Shown: piece after piece, positions 35,954 to 46,880 of the stretch | How positions within the stretch are numbered: position 1 is the stretch's first letter | Layout: every line of letters starts with the position of its first letter | Origin: Paracoccaceae bacterium | GTDB lineage: Bacteria > Pseudomonadota > Alphaproteobacteria > Rhodobacterales > Rhodobacteraceae | Length of the DNA: 64,000 nucleotides | Direction of reading: 5' to 3' | NCBI GenBank assembly: GCA_020630695.1 | Contig: JAHDIS010000005.1 | Span: 1-64,000, forward strand | Notes under the pieces: generated by a model | Told to the model about the DNA's origin: nothing | Databases searched by the model: none | Seen by the model: the letters and a program-made list of their open reading frames with translations, nothing else | Program-made: the position numbers and the translations under genes

Positions 35954-36859
35954 TTACCAGTTGGCCGGGCCTTTTTCGGCCAACTCGTGCACCAGAAAGT
36001 CGATAAAGGCGCGGACTTTGGGCTGGGTAAATCGGCCCGGCGGGTAGACCGCATAGATGCCTTGCGTTTCCATCGGAAGATCGGGGATCGCATCCTCGAC
36101 AAGACCTTGCTTCATCGCATCGGCATAAAGATAGGACGGCAGATACGCGATGCCGAGACCCGCGATGCAGGCATTCAGCAAGGATTGACCGTCATTGACG
36201 CTCAGCCATCCGGCTGTACGAACCTGACGCTTCTCGCCCGAAGGTGCGGTCAACTTCCAGACATTGCCAGACGCCTGATTGGAATAATGCAGCAGCTTGT
36301 GCTCATTGAGATCGTCGATGCGCTGCGGGCGCCCATATTTTTCAAAATAGGCTGGCGCGGCGATCATACGCTTGGTCGTTTCTGTCAGCTTGCGGGCGCG
36401 CAGGGTGCTGTCTTCCAGCTCACCAATACGCACGGCCATGTCAAAGCCTTCACTGATCAATTCGACGTAGCGGTTGTTCAGGACCATGTTGACGGTGATA
36501 TCGGGGAACTCTGCCAGGAACTCACCCAACACAGGTGACAGATGGTTCACACCGAAATCCGTCGCAACGCTGATCCGCAAAAGACCAGACGGCGCAGATT
36601 GCATGGAGGTCACAAGCGCGTCCGCCTCGCCCGCATCATTCAGAACGCGGCGTGCACGGTCATAGTAAGCAAGACCAATCTCGGTCGGGCTCACTCGCCG
36701 TGTCGTGCGGTTCAGCAGTCGGGCGCCCAGTCGGGCCTCAAGCGACGAGACATGTTTCGAGACAGCGGATTTCGAAATCCCCATCTTCTTTGCCGCGTCG
36801 GTAAATCCACCTTGATCCACCACTGTGGCAAAGGCTTCCATTTCAGTCAGACGATCCAT
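35954..36859 (-). CDS. LysR-family transcriptional regulator
   Basis: A 301-aa protein. The N-terminal winged helix-turn-helix contains AFATVVDQGGFTDAAKKMGI and SKSAVSKHVSSLEARLG. The substrate-binding domain, with LRISVATDFGVNHLSPVL, belongs to the CrgA/DsdC-like LTTR group. The inducer and targets are unknown. It stands alone and ends at a strong terminator. Confidence 0.93.
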   Translation of the reverse strand: MDRLTEMEAFATVVDQGGFTDAAKKMGISKSAVSKHVSSLEARLGARLLNRTTRRVSPTEIGLAYYDRARRVLNDAGEADALVTSMQSAPSGLLRISVATDFGVNHLSPVLGEFLAEFPDITVNMVLNNRYVELISEGFDMAVRIGELEDSTLRARKLTETTKRMIAAPAYFEKYGRPQRIDDLNEHKLLHYSNQASGNVWKLTAPSGEKRQVRTAGWLSVNDGQSLLNACIAGLGIAYLPSYLYADAMKQGLVEDAIPDLPMETQGIYAVYPPGRFTQPKVRAFIDFLVHELAEKGPANW

Positions 36860-36990
36860 TCACGTCTCCATCGGGTTGTTCCGTTGGCATCGTGTATGTG
36901 GGTCAAAAAGGGCGCAACTTGGGCACCTTGCGGACAATACCGGGGTAATTGCCTGCTCTGTCTGTGGCATGGAAACGCTGAAACCGGCTT

Positions 36991-37743
36991 TTAGGCCCCC
37001 ACAAGCAGAGCATGGAATGCATCCGCTTGCCTCTTGGTTGCATTGCCATCATTTCCGCCAATTAAGAAGAACCGCAGGTTGTTGTCCGCCCAGCTTGCGC
37101 CGCTCATTCCCTTGAGGTTGGTTTGCGCCACATCCTGCGCACCGCCTTGCTGGCGCAAAATGCAAAGCGCTACAGGAGTTCCATCATCTGCAAGAAAGGC
37201 CATCTGGATCAGCGGTGCCCCTTCGAATCCCAATTGCTGGGCGCGCACGAATTTCAGATCCTCGATCTCGGCGGCGGCGGAAAGGTCTCTGCCCAAAACG
37301 GCCGACAGGGCCTGCAACCGCTGCGCGTTTTCCTCAGCCGTCATGTTGGCCGCATTCAATGTCTGCTCAACATAGAGCGCGTGATAAGCCGCGACCTCCA
37401 CATGCCAAGGCTCTGCCGAGGTATCGGCTGGCTGCCCGAACCAAGTGCCCAGCCCAAGCGCAAGAACCAGCCCGGCAACCAGCCCCAGCCCACCGAATAC
37501 CGCGGCAGGGCGCATTGTGCCCGGATGCGGCACAGCGCTTTCGCTCAGGTCACAGTCCGGCGCATGATTCAAAGCCGCAGCGAACGCTTGAATGGCCTGT
37601 TCTTTGCCCCGATCCAGCAGCGCCATGCGCGCTTCGAGCTCTGGCGACATCTGCGCTTCGATATTCTGGCAAAGCTCAGCCGGGGCCTCTCCATCCAGAA
37701 AGGCCGTCAGTTCTTCATCGGTGAATGCCTGCTTCGGTGTCAT
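36991..37743 (-). CDS. transmembrane anti-sigma factor
   Basis: A 250-aa protein with a cytoplasmic N-terminal anti-sigma region (TDEELTAFLDGEAPAELCQN), one membrane helix (AVFGGLGLVAGLVLALGLG, about residues 82-100) and a periplasmic domain of about 145 aa. The zinc-binding HxxxCxxC motif is not present. It overlaps the sigma-factor stop by ATGA. It should hold the ECF sigma factor inactive at the membrane until a periplasmic or redox signal arrives. The signal is unknown. Confidence 0.87.
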   Translation of the reverse strand: MTPKQAFTDEELTAFLDGEAPAELCQNIEAQMSPELEARMALLDRGKEQAIQAFAAALNHAPDCDLSESAVPHPGTMRPAAVFGGLGLVAGLVLALGLGTWFGQPADTSAEPWHVEVAAYHALYVEQTLNAANMTAEENAQRLQALSAVLGRDLSAAAEIEDLKFVRAQQLGFEGAPLIQMAFLADDGTPVALCILRQQGGAQDVAQTNLKGMSGASWADNNLRFFLIGGNDGNATKRQADAFHALLVGA

Positions 37744-38192
37744 TGCACACCTCCGGTGTCTTCAGCCAGTTTTCGCCGCGCTGCCGCCAGACGACTCATG
37801 ATTGTTCCTATGGGAACGTCCTGAGCCTCGGCCGCTTCGGCATATGTGTATCCTTCGACGTATACCAGCAAGATCGCCACCCGTTGTGGTGCGGGCAGTG
37901 TCTCTATCTTGCTAAACACCTCACGCGCGAAAATATTCGTTTCCGTCGAAGATTGAAGGGATACCACTTCATCCGGATCTGTTTCAGCGGCAACTGGACG
38001 CGCCTTTTGTGCTCGGATGTCATTCAACCAAAGCCGCTGCGCCATTCTAAAAAGCCAGCGATCCAAATGGGTGTCCGGGTCAAACAGATGGGCTTTTTCG
38101 AGGGCGCGGGCGCAGGTGGCTTGCGCAAGATCATCTGCCAGATCGCGACGGCCGGTCAAAGCCAGACAATACCGCCATAGGCGCGGAAACAC
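37740..38192 (-). CDS. ECF-subfamily RNA polymerase sigma factor
   Basis: At least 150 aa. Region 2 contains LADDLAQATCARALEKAHLF and LDRWLFRMAQRLWLND. Region 4 is the typical LPAPQRVAILLVYVEGYTYA with GTIMSRLAAARRKL. GTG 38192 is the only standard start codon available, but it truncates the first helix of region 2. The frame is open for about 23 more codons (to 38261), reading IIRRFFKKTGKQAIEDGLG, with no ATG, GTG or TTG. The true start may be a non-standard codon. It is translationally coupled to its anti-sigma. Confidence 0.85.
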   Translation of the reverse strand: MFPRLWRYCLALTGRRDLADDLAQATCARALEKAHLFDPDTHLDRWLFRMAQRLWLNDIRAQKARPVAAETDPDEVVSLQSSTETNIFAREVFSKIETLPAPQRVAILLVYVEGYTYAEAAEAQDVPIGTIMSRLAAARRKLAEDTGGVQ

Positions 38193-38318
38193 CGCGCCCA
38201 GACCATCTTCGATCGCCTGTTTTCCAGTTTTTTTGAAAAAGCGCCGAATAATCCCGTCCCTTCACGTGTTCATCCATATAGGGCGCGGATCGCGTCCACG
38301 ACAAGCGAGGAGATCACA

Positions 38319-38771
38319 ATGAAGAATTCACGATTCATGTTTGCGGCAGCGGCGACGGCGCTCTTGATGGCCACATCCAGTTTTGCGGGCGAAACACCAT
38401 CGGCACCGGGTGCGACGGTCTATTTTGCCAATTTGGAAGACGGCGCAACCGTTCAGGGACCGGTCAAGGTCATCTTTGGCCTTAGCGGCATGGGCGTTGC
38501 GCCTGCAGGCACCGAGGCCGAGAATACAGGCCATCATCACCTGCTGATCAACAGGGCCCCCTTCGGAGAAGGCGCAGACGATGCTGACATGAATGAATAT
38601 GGCATCGCCGCCGACGACAACCACAAGCACTTCGGCAAAGGCCAGACCGAAACCATGCTCGAACTGGGTGCAGGAACGCATACTTTGCAGATGGTCTTTG
38701 GTGATCTCTACCACGTGCCGCACAACCCGCCGGTCATGTCCGAACAGATCACCATCACAATTACCGAGTAG
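38319..38771 (+). CDS. DUF4399 periplasmic protein
   Basis: A 150-aa protein with a signal peptide (FMFAAAATALLMATSSFA) and a DUF4399 domain. Motifs include VYFANLEDGATVQGPVKVIF, then a His-rich stretch TGHHHLLINR and a second Asp/His cluster AADDNHKHFGKGQT. The His/Asp pattern suggests metal binding, but the function is unknown. It is divergent from the ECF sigma gene and could be one of its targets (inference). Confidence 0.87.
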   Translation: MKNSRFMFAAAATALLMATSSFAGETPSAPGATVYFANLEDGATVQGPVKVIFGLSGMGVAPAGTEAENTGHHHLLINRAPFGEGADDADMNEYGIAADDNHKHFGKGQTETMLELGAGTHTLQMVFGDLYHVPHNPPVMSEQITITITE

Positions 38772-38874
38772 TCTTGGTGTGTACCTGACCGGCCCTCAGC
38801 GGGTCGGTCAGGGCTGTGGGCCAGACGACATGTCCGGTCCACAGCAATCTTTGCCACGTTCCGTCAGTGCAACC

Positions 38875-38920
38875 GATGGGACGGTGGGCGGGGCGCCTTC
38901 AGCTGTGCTGAATAGCGCCG
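38875..38920. repeat. hairpin repeat family 2, copy 1
   Basis: A GC-rich 21-base block (38875-38895) followed by an inverted repeat: GGCGC, TTCAGC, loop TGT, GCTGAA, GCGCC. A second copy lies at 63506-63548 with different stem bases but the same pairing. Both lie between convergent genes, here DUF4399 and fadH, so they may work as bidirectional terminators or are REP-like elements. Confidence 0.7.
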
Positions 38921-38927
38921 CACAGCG

Positions 38928-41000
<2,073 letters not shown>

Positions 41001-41043
41001 TCACGGTGCAACGTCACGTCAGAAATTGCCAAGGCAGACGCGC

Positions 41044-41820
41044 CTAGTTTTGAAAGCAGTCCGCGCGGCCATCCGCTGCGATGGTCGCGGCCCCGGATTG
41101 GATCGCCCGCGCGCGCCGATCCAGAAACGATGTCGGCCGCGCCGCGTTGCGTTTCTTGGGGCTGGGCAAAACAGAAGCCAGAAGTGCGGCTTGTCGCGCA
41201 CTGAGCCGGTCCGGGCCAATCCCGAAGTAGTGCCGTGATGCGGCCTCGATGCCAAAAACACCTTCATCAAACTCGGCAATATTCAGATAGACCTCAAGGA
41301 TGCGGCGCTTGGACCAGACCGCTTCGACCGCTGGTGTCATGATCGCCTCAAGCGCTTTTCGGATATAGCTGCGTTGCTGCCAGAGATAGACGTTCTTGAC
41401 AGTTTGCTGACTGATCGTGCTGCCGCCACGTTGCGCGCCCGAAGCAATCGCCGCGCGGATCGCATCAGTATCAAAGCCCCAATGGTTGCAGAAATTCGCA
41501 TCTTCCGCTGCAACCGCGCTGCGCAGCATGACCGGGGCGATCTTGTCTACATCGACCCAATGTTGATCGACCGGCGCCCCCAGTCTGCGCCCTTCCGACC
41601 ACATTGTGTGGGTCGTCGGAGGGTTCAACCCGGCATAGATCACCACCATCGCCATCAGGAAACCAGCCACGATAACCCCCAACTTGAAACCTTGTCTGAG
41701 CAACCACCTGAACGGGCGAAAGGGCCGCGACTGCTTTTTTGCAGATTGCGACTTTCGTTTTGTCGGCTTGGACGACGTCCGGGTCGACTTGGACGATTTG
41801 GTTTTCCGACGGGTTGCCAT
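41044..41820 (-). CDS. mtgA: monofunctional biosynthetic peptidoglycan transglycosylase
   Basis: A 258-aa GT51 glycan polymerase. It has a strongly basic Ser/Lys/Arg-rich N-terminus (residues 1-35), one membrane helix (VIVAGFLMAMVVIYAGL) and a GT51 domain. That domain holds the catalytic Glu in AVAAEDANFCNHWGFD and the motif RGGSTISQQTVKNVYLW, then LEVYLNIAEF. No transpeptidase domain follows. It makes glycan strands alongside the class A PBP encoded at 13.7 kb. Confidence 0.94.
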   Translation of the reverse strand: MATRRKTKSSKSTRTSSKPTKRKSQSAKKQSRPFRPFRWLLRQGFKLGVIVAGFLMAMVVIYAGLNPPTTHTMWSEGRRLGAPVDQHWVDVDKIAPVMLRSAVAAEDANFCNHWGFDTDAIRAAIASGAQRGGSTISQQTVKNVYLWQQRSYIRKALEAIMTPAVEAVWSKRRILEVYLNIAEFDEGVFGIEAASRHYFGIGPDRLSARQAALLASVLPSPKKRNAARPTSFLDRRARAIQSGAATIAADGRADCFQN

Positions 41821-41861
41821 GGCCGAACCTATACAGCAGGGACCCCTGCTAACTGTACCGC

Positions 41862-41897
41862 AAAAAAGCGCAGGGCCGGACCAAAGGTCCAGCCCTG
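41862..41897 (-). terminator. rho-independent terminator of gltB
   Basis: A 12-bp stem with one mismatch or wobble (CAGGGCCGGACC with GGTCCAGCCCTG), 41871-41897, and a three-base loop. On the minus strand it is followed by CGC and TTTTTT (41862-41867). It lies 26 bp past the gltB stop. Confidence 0.9.
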
Positions 41898-41922
41898 TGA
41901 CTGTTTTGCTCGTGATGTGGCT

Positions 41923-44900
41923 TTATTCAGCAGGTACAGCCAGATCCGTTTCGATGCCCAGAGGATGCGGAATCTTGTCTAGCATTTCTTTTGGACAGAC
42001 CTGAACAAAGTTGGCTTTTTCAATGTCCCAATGCTGCAGGATGTCCTGTGCCTTGCGGCTGCCGGTCTCGGCCACATGGGCTTCGATCAGACCTTTCAGC
42101 TGCGCTTCCCACTCGGGCGTTACAACCGGACAGGTCACGAGGCTTTCCATGTTCATCAGGGCGCCGGACTGGCCGTCTGGGTCGTAGAGATAGGCCATGC
42201 CGCCCGTCATGCCGGCACCAAAGTTGGCACCAATCGAGCCGAGGATCACAGCCACACCGCCGGTCATGTATTCGCAACCGTTCGAGCCGCAGCCTTCAAC
42301 AACCACTTTGGCACCCGAGTTGCGAACCGCAAAGCGTTCACCCGCGCGACCAGCCGCAAAAAGATGGCCATCGGTTGCACCGTAAAGTACAGTGTTGCCG
42401 ATGATGGTGTTGTCTTCTGCCTTTAGCGGGCTGACCTGCGGCGGACGTACGACGACCAGACCGCCGGACAAACCCTTGGCCACGTAGTCATTGGCATCGC
42501 CAGACACTTCCAGCTTGAGCCCTGGCGCGGCAAAGGCCCCCAGAGATTGACCAGCGCTGCCCGTCAGTTTGACGTGCAGGTGATCGGGCTGGAGTGCATT
42601 GCGCATACCAAACTGTTGAACAATGTGGCTGGACACCCGCGTGCCCACGGTGCGGTGGGTGTTCTGTACCGCGTAGGACAGCTGCATCTTTTCACCGTCC
42701 TGAAGGAAGCGGGCGGCGTCGCGCACGATCTCAGCGTCCAGCGTGTCCGGCACAGCGTTACGGGCACGGTCACGATCATAGACGATGTTCTCGGCGCCAT
42801 CGACGCGGATCAGCAGCGGGTTCAGGTCCAGATCATCCAGATGCTCGGACCCACGGCTGACCTGGCTCAGCAGATCGGCACGGCCGATCACATCATCCAA
42901 GGACCGCGCCCCGATCGATGCCAGCAGCTCACGCACTTCCTGAGCGTAGAAGGTGATCAGGTTCACCACCTTGTCCGCGTTTCCGGTGAACTTGCCGCGC
43001 AGCGCTTCGTCCTGCGTACACACACCCACGGGGCAGGTGTTGGACTGGCACTGGCGTACCATGATGCAGCCCATGGCAATCAGCGCAGCGGTGCCGATGC
43101 CGTATTCTTCGGCGCCCATCATGGCGGCCATGACAATGTCCCGGCCGGTGCGCAAACCACCGTCCGTCCGCAAGGTTACACGCGAACGCAGGTTGTTCAT
43201 CGCCAGAACCTGATGCGCCTCGGTCAGACCCATTTCCCACGGCAAGCCCGCATATTTGATCGACGTCGCAGGCGATGCACCGGTACCACCGTTGTGGCCC
43301 GATATCAGGATCACATCGGCCTTGGCCTTGGCCACACCAGCGGCAATCGTGCCAACGCCCGAAGAAGCAACCAGCTTGACCGTCACCTTGCAGCGCGGGT
43401 TGATCTGCTTGAGATCGTAAATCAGCTGCGCCAGATCCTCGATGGAATAGATATCGTGGTGCGGCGGCGGGCTGATCAGTGTCACGCCCTTGGTCGAATG
43501 GCGCAGACGGGCAATCAGATCGGTGACCTTCATGCCGGGCAGCTGACCACCCTCGCCGGGCTTGGCGCCCTGAGCAACCTTGATCTCAAGCTCTTCACAG
43601 TGGTTCAGGTACTCGGCGGTTACACCGAAGCGACCCGACGCCACCTGCTTGATCTTGGCCGAAGGATTGTCACCGTTCGGCTCAGGCACGAAGTGTGCCG
43701 GATCCTCGCCGCCCTCGCCACTGTCTGACTTGGCACCAATCCGGTTCATGGCCACGTTCAGGGTCTTGTGCGCTTCGGGCGACAAAGCCCCCAGCGACAT
43801 GCCCGGTGTCACGAAACGCTTGCGGATCGAAGTGATGCTTTCCACTTCTTCGAGTGGGATGGCGTCTCCCAAAGGTTTGATTGCCAGCAGATCGCGCAGA
43901 TGGATCGGCGGATTGGCCTGCATCGCCTTGGAGTATGTTTTCCACATTTCAAAGCTTGCACGATCACAGGCCGACTGCATCAGGTGCATCGTCTGTGCGC
44001 CCCAAGCATGTGTCTCGCCTGTCTTGCGCGCCTTGTAGAAACCACCAATCGGCAGAACGTCGCGACCACCACGGAAACCGAGGGCATGTACGTCTTCGGC
44101 CTTGCGCTGCAGACCGTTCAGACCAATACCGGAAATCCGGCTGGTCATACCCGGGAAGAATTCCGCACACATCGCACGGCTCAGGCCCACAGCTTCAAAG
44201 TTCAGACCACCGCGATAGGAAGAGATTACCGAAATCCCCATCTTGGACATGATCTTGAGCAGACCCTGATCCACCGCCTCGCGATACTTTGCGACAGCCT
44301 CTGTCAGGGACAGGTCGAGCAGACCGCGGCTGATGCGATCGGCAAGGCTGTCTTCGGCCAGATAGGCGTTGACCACCGTAGCACCCGCGCCGATCAGCAC
44401 GGCAAAGTAATGCGGATCGATGCATTCCGCGCTGCGCACATTCAGGCTGCAGAACGTCCGAAGGCCCTTGCGTGTCAGATGGCTGTGCACGGCGCTGGTC
44501 GCAAGGATCATGGGCATCGCAACCCGATCCTCGCCGCAGAGTTCGTCAGTCAGCACGATATGACCGCTACCCGAACGCACGGCATCCTCTGCTTCGGTGC
44601 GAATACGGGTCAACGCTTCGGCCAGAGCGCCCTGCCCTGCGTCCGCGTCAAACGTACAGTCAATGGTCACGCAGGTCGCGTTGAACTGCGCCTGCAATTC
44701 CTCGAACTGCGCGTTGCCGACAAAGGGACTGTCGAGCACCAGGATCTCGGTTTGCGCGCTGGACTCATCCAGCACGTTCTTGAGGTTCCCGAACCGGGTC
44801 TTGAGACTCATCACCCGGAATTCCCGAAGCGAGTCGATCGGTGGGTTCGTGACCTGACTGAAGTTCTGGCGGAAATAATGGCTCAGCGGGCGATACTTTT

Positions 44901-46464
44901 TCGACAAAACAGCCGAAGGTGTGTCGTCGCCCATGGATGCCAGTGTCTCTTTGCCATCCTCGGCCATCGGAGCCAGAATCTGTTCCAGCTCTTCAATCGA
45001 GTAGCCAGCCGCAATCTGGCGACGGCGCAGTTCTGCGCCTTCGAACATCGGCTTTTCAGTGACGGCGGCAAGGGCTTCGTCGAGTTCGTTGATCTTACCA
45101 ACCCATTCGCCAAACGGCTGGGCCGCGGCCAGCTTGTCCTTGATCTCTACATCATGGAACAGACCACCGTCTTTCATGTCTACGGCGATCATCTGACCGG
45201 GGCCAAGCGCGCCTTTTTCACGTACGGTAGCTTCTTCGATTGGCACCATGCCAGCCTCGGAACCCGCGATCAGCAGGTTGTCACCGGTGACGACATAGCG
45301 CATCGGGCGCAGGCCATTGCGGTCCAGGCCGCCACAGACCCAGCGGCCATCGGTCATCGCCAGAGCGGCGGGGCCATCCCAAGGTTCCATGACAGAGTTG
45401 CAGTAGGAATACATGTCACGCCATGCCTGCGGCAGTTCCACCGCCTGCTTCGACCACGACTCGGGTACCAACATGGTCTTGGCCATGGGTGCATTGCGCC
45501 CGGCACGGACCAGAACCTCGAACACGGAATCCAGAGCCGCCGAGTCGGACGAGCCGTTCGGCACGATGGGCTTGATGTCTTCGGCCATGTCGCCAAAGGC
45601 ACCCGACGCCATGCGGATTTCATGGCTCTTCATCCAGTTGACGTTGCCCTTCAGCGTGTTGATCTCACCGTTGTGAGCCAGCATCCGGAACGGCTGCGCC
45701 AGCCACCACTGCGGGAAGGTGTTGGTCGAATAGCGCTGGTGGTAAATCGCGAACGCGCTTTCGAAACGCTCGTCCTGCAGATCCGGGTAGAACTCCGATA
45801 CCTGCTCGGCCAGCATCATGCCTTTGTAAATGATCGAGCGACAGGACAGGCTGGCCATGTACAGCTCGCCAATACCGGCCGAAGCCGCTGCCTTTTCAAT
45901 ACGGCGACGGATGACATAGAGTTCGCGTTCGAACGTTTCCTCGTCCACACCCTTCGCGTTCGAAATCAGGATCTGCTCGATTTCTGGACGCGTGGCATTG
46001 GCCTTTTCGCCCAAGCAGGCAACCTCGACCGGCACGTGACGCCAGCCGTAAATGTAATAGCCCATGCGCAGAACTTCGGATTCCACGATAGTCCGGCAGG
46101 TTTCCTGTGCGCCATGATCCGTCCGCGGCAGGAACACCTGCCCCACGGCCATCAACTCATCCTTGCGCGGTGTGTGGCCCGTGCGTTCGATCTGGTCATA
46201 GAAAAACGCGACCGGGATCTGCACATGAATGCCCGCGCCGTCGCCTGTCTTGCCGTCTGCATCGACAGCGCCTCGGTGCCAGACGGCCTTGAGCGCTGCA
46301 ATGCCGTTCTCGACCACTTTGCGCGACGGTTTGCCGTCAATGGACACAACGAGCCCGACCCCGCACGAGCTATGCTCTTCGGTTTCATGGTACAGGCCGT
46401 TTTCGGACATCCACTTGCGCTTGGCCGCCTCATTGGCAGCCCAGTTTGCATCGAACTTGGTCAT
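41923..46464 (-). CDS. gltB: glutamate synthase (NADPH) large subunit
   Basis: A 1513-aa class II amidotransferase and FMN/Fe-S glutamate synthase that makes glutamate from glutamine and 2-oxoglutarate. Cys34 in HSSCGVGLV is the N-terminal nucleophile after propeptide cleavage. The 3Fe-4S ligands are in CIMVRQCQSNTCPVGVC. The FMN site lies near SGHNGGTGASP. The C-terminal GXGXG beta-helix includes VVEGCGSNGCEYMTGG. Its start overlaps the preceding GFA gene by ATGA. It works with GltD and completes the GS-GOGAT route. Confidence 0.97.
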   Translation of the reverse strand: MTKFDANWAANEAAKRKWMSENGLYHETEEHSSCGVGLVVSIDGKPSRKVVENGIAALKAVWHRGAVDADGKTGDGAGIHVQIPVAFFYDQIERTGHTPRKDELMAVGQVFLPRTDHGAQETCRTIVESEVLRMGYYIYGWRHVPVEVACLGEKANATRPEIEQILISNAKGVDEETFERELYVIRRRIEKAAASAGIGELYMASLSCRSIIYKGMMLAEQVSEFYPDLQDERFESAFAIYHQRYSTNTFPQWWLAQPFRMLAHNGEINTLKGNVNWMKSHEIRMASGAFGDMAEDIKPIVPNGSSDSAALDSVFEVLVRAGRNAPMAKTMLVPESWSKQAVELPQAWRDMYSYCNSVMEPWDGPAALAMTDGRWVCGGLDRNGLRPMRYVVTGDNLLIAGSEAGMVPIEEATVREKGALGPGQMIAVDMKDGGLFHDVEIKDKLAAAQPFGEWVGKINELDEALAAVTEKPMFEGAELRRRQIAAGYSIEELEQILAPMAEDGKETLASMGDDTPSAVLSKKYRPLSHYFRQNFSQVTNPPIDSLREFRVMSLKTRFGNLKNVLDESSAQTEILVLDSPFVGNAQFEELQAQFNATCVTIDCTFDADAGQGALAEALTRIRTEAEDAVRSGSGHIVLTDELCGEDRVAMPMILATSAVHSHLTRKGLRTFCSLNVRSAECIDPHYFAVLIGAGATVVNAYLAEDSLADRISRGLLDLSLTEAVAKYREAVDQGLLKIMSKMGISVISSYRGGLNFEAVGLSRAMCAEFFPGMTSRISGIGLNGLQRKAEDVHALGFRGGRDVLPIGGFYKARKTGETHAWGAQTMHLMQSACDRASFEMWKTYSKAMQANPPIHLRDLLAIKPLGDAIPLEEVESITSIRKRFVTPGMSLGALSPEAHKTLNVAMNRIGAKSDSGEGGEDPAHFVPEPNGDNPSAKIKQVASGRFGVTAEYLNHCEELEIKVAQGAKPGEGGQLPGMKVTDLIARLRHSTKGVTLISPPPHHDIYSIEDLAQLIYDLKQINPRCKVTVKLVASSGVGTIAAGVAKAKADVILISGHNGGTGASPATSIKYAGLPWEMGLTEAHQVLAMNNLRSRVTLRTDGGLRTGRDIVMAAMMGAEEYGIGTAALIAMGCIMVRQCQSNTCPVGVCTQDEALRGKFTGNADKVVNLITFYAQEVRELLASIGARSLDDVIGRADLLSQVSRGSEHLDDLDLNPLLIRVDGAENIVYDRDRARNAVPDTLDAEIVRDAARFLQDGEKMQLSYAVQNTHRTVGTRVSSHIVQQFGMRNALQPDHLHVKLTGSAGQSLGAFAAPGLKLEVSGDANDYVAKGLSGGLVVVRPPQVSPLKAEDNTIIGNTVLYGATDGHLFAAGRAGERFAVRNSGAKVVVEGCGSNGCEYMTGGVAVILGSIGANFGAGMTGGMAYLYDPDGQSGALMNMESLVTCPVVTPEWEAQLKGLIEAHVAETGSRKAQDILQHWDIEKANFVQVCPKEMLDKIPHPLGIETDLAVPAE

Positions 46465-46880
46465 GATGGCTCTCCCATTGGGGATGGATATTTTGCTTGG
46501 TATTCAGCTTGTGTTGCCCGGTTGTGATCCCCGGGCAGACCTGCCCAACACAGGGCGCGGTCAGTGTAAATTTCGGACTTGAGCGGCCAGTCTCTGGCCT
46601 CGGCAAAAAGGCCCGGCATGAAATCGCGCTCGGCGCGGCCTTCGTCGCGCATGTAAAGATGGCTACCGCAGCGGCCACAAAACGCACGGAACGATTTGGG
46701 CGAAGACGCATGTTCCGCCACAGGCCCATCGACTTCGAACTCAGACGCCGGGAAGCAGGCGAAAACCGCACCAGACCAGCGTTTGCACATGTCGCAATGG
46801 CACACACCAACCCAACCGGGCGCATCCTGCACTGAAATCTGCACGGCTTCGCAGAGGCAATGTCCTTTGAGCACGCTCAT
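46461..46880 (-). CDS. GFA-family (glutathione-dependent formaldehyde-activating-like) protein, copy 1
   Basis: A 139-aa zinc-binding Mss4-like fold protein. Cys motifs are GHCLCEAV, CHCDMCKRWSG and FCGRCGSHLY, matching the GFA/CENP-V pattern. The prototype was proposed to promote S-hydroxymethylglutathione formation; most relatives are uncharacterised. It overlaps gltB and the second GFA gene by 4 bp each, so it is translated as part of the glutamate synthase operon. Confidence 0.92.
   Translation of the reverse strand: MSVLKGHCLCEAVQISVQDAPGWVGVCHCDMCKRWSGAVFACFPASEFEVDGPVAEHASSPKSFRAFCGRCGSHLYMRDEGRAERDFMPGLFAEARDWPLKSEIYTDRALCWAGLPGDHNRATQAEYQAKYPSPMGEPS

Noticed and set aside
37215-37240. 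TTCGAATCC-like T-loop suggesting a tRNA
   Set aside because: It lies inside the anti-sigma gene and no acceptor stem or other arms can be folded around it.
41835-41850. AGCAGGG/CCTGCT inverted repeat between gltB and mtgA
   Set aside because: The stem is short and the stronger hairpin with a U-run at 41862-41897 explains gltB termination; role unclear.
46472-46508. GGATATTT near the gltB start as a third copy of repeat family 1
   Set aside because: Only the 8-mer and a few flanking bases match; it lies in coding sequence and neither hairpin is present.
43768-46527. A 919-codon open frame antisense to gltB
   Set aside because: It mirrors the codon pattern of the GC-rich gltB gene, has no recognisable domain and no ribosome-binding site. 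gltB is certain.
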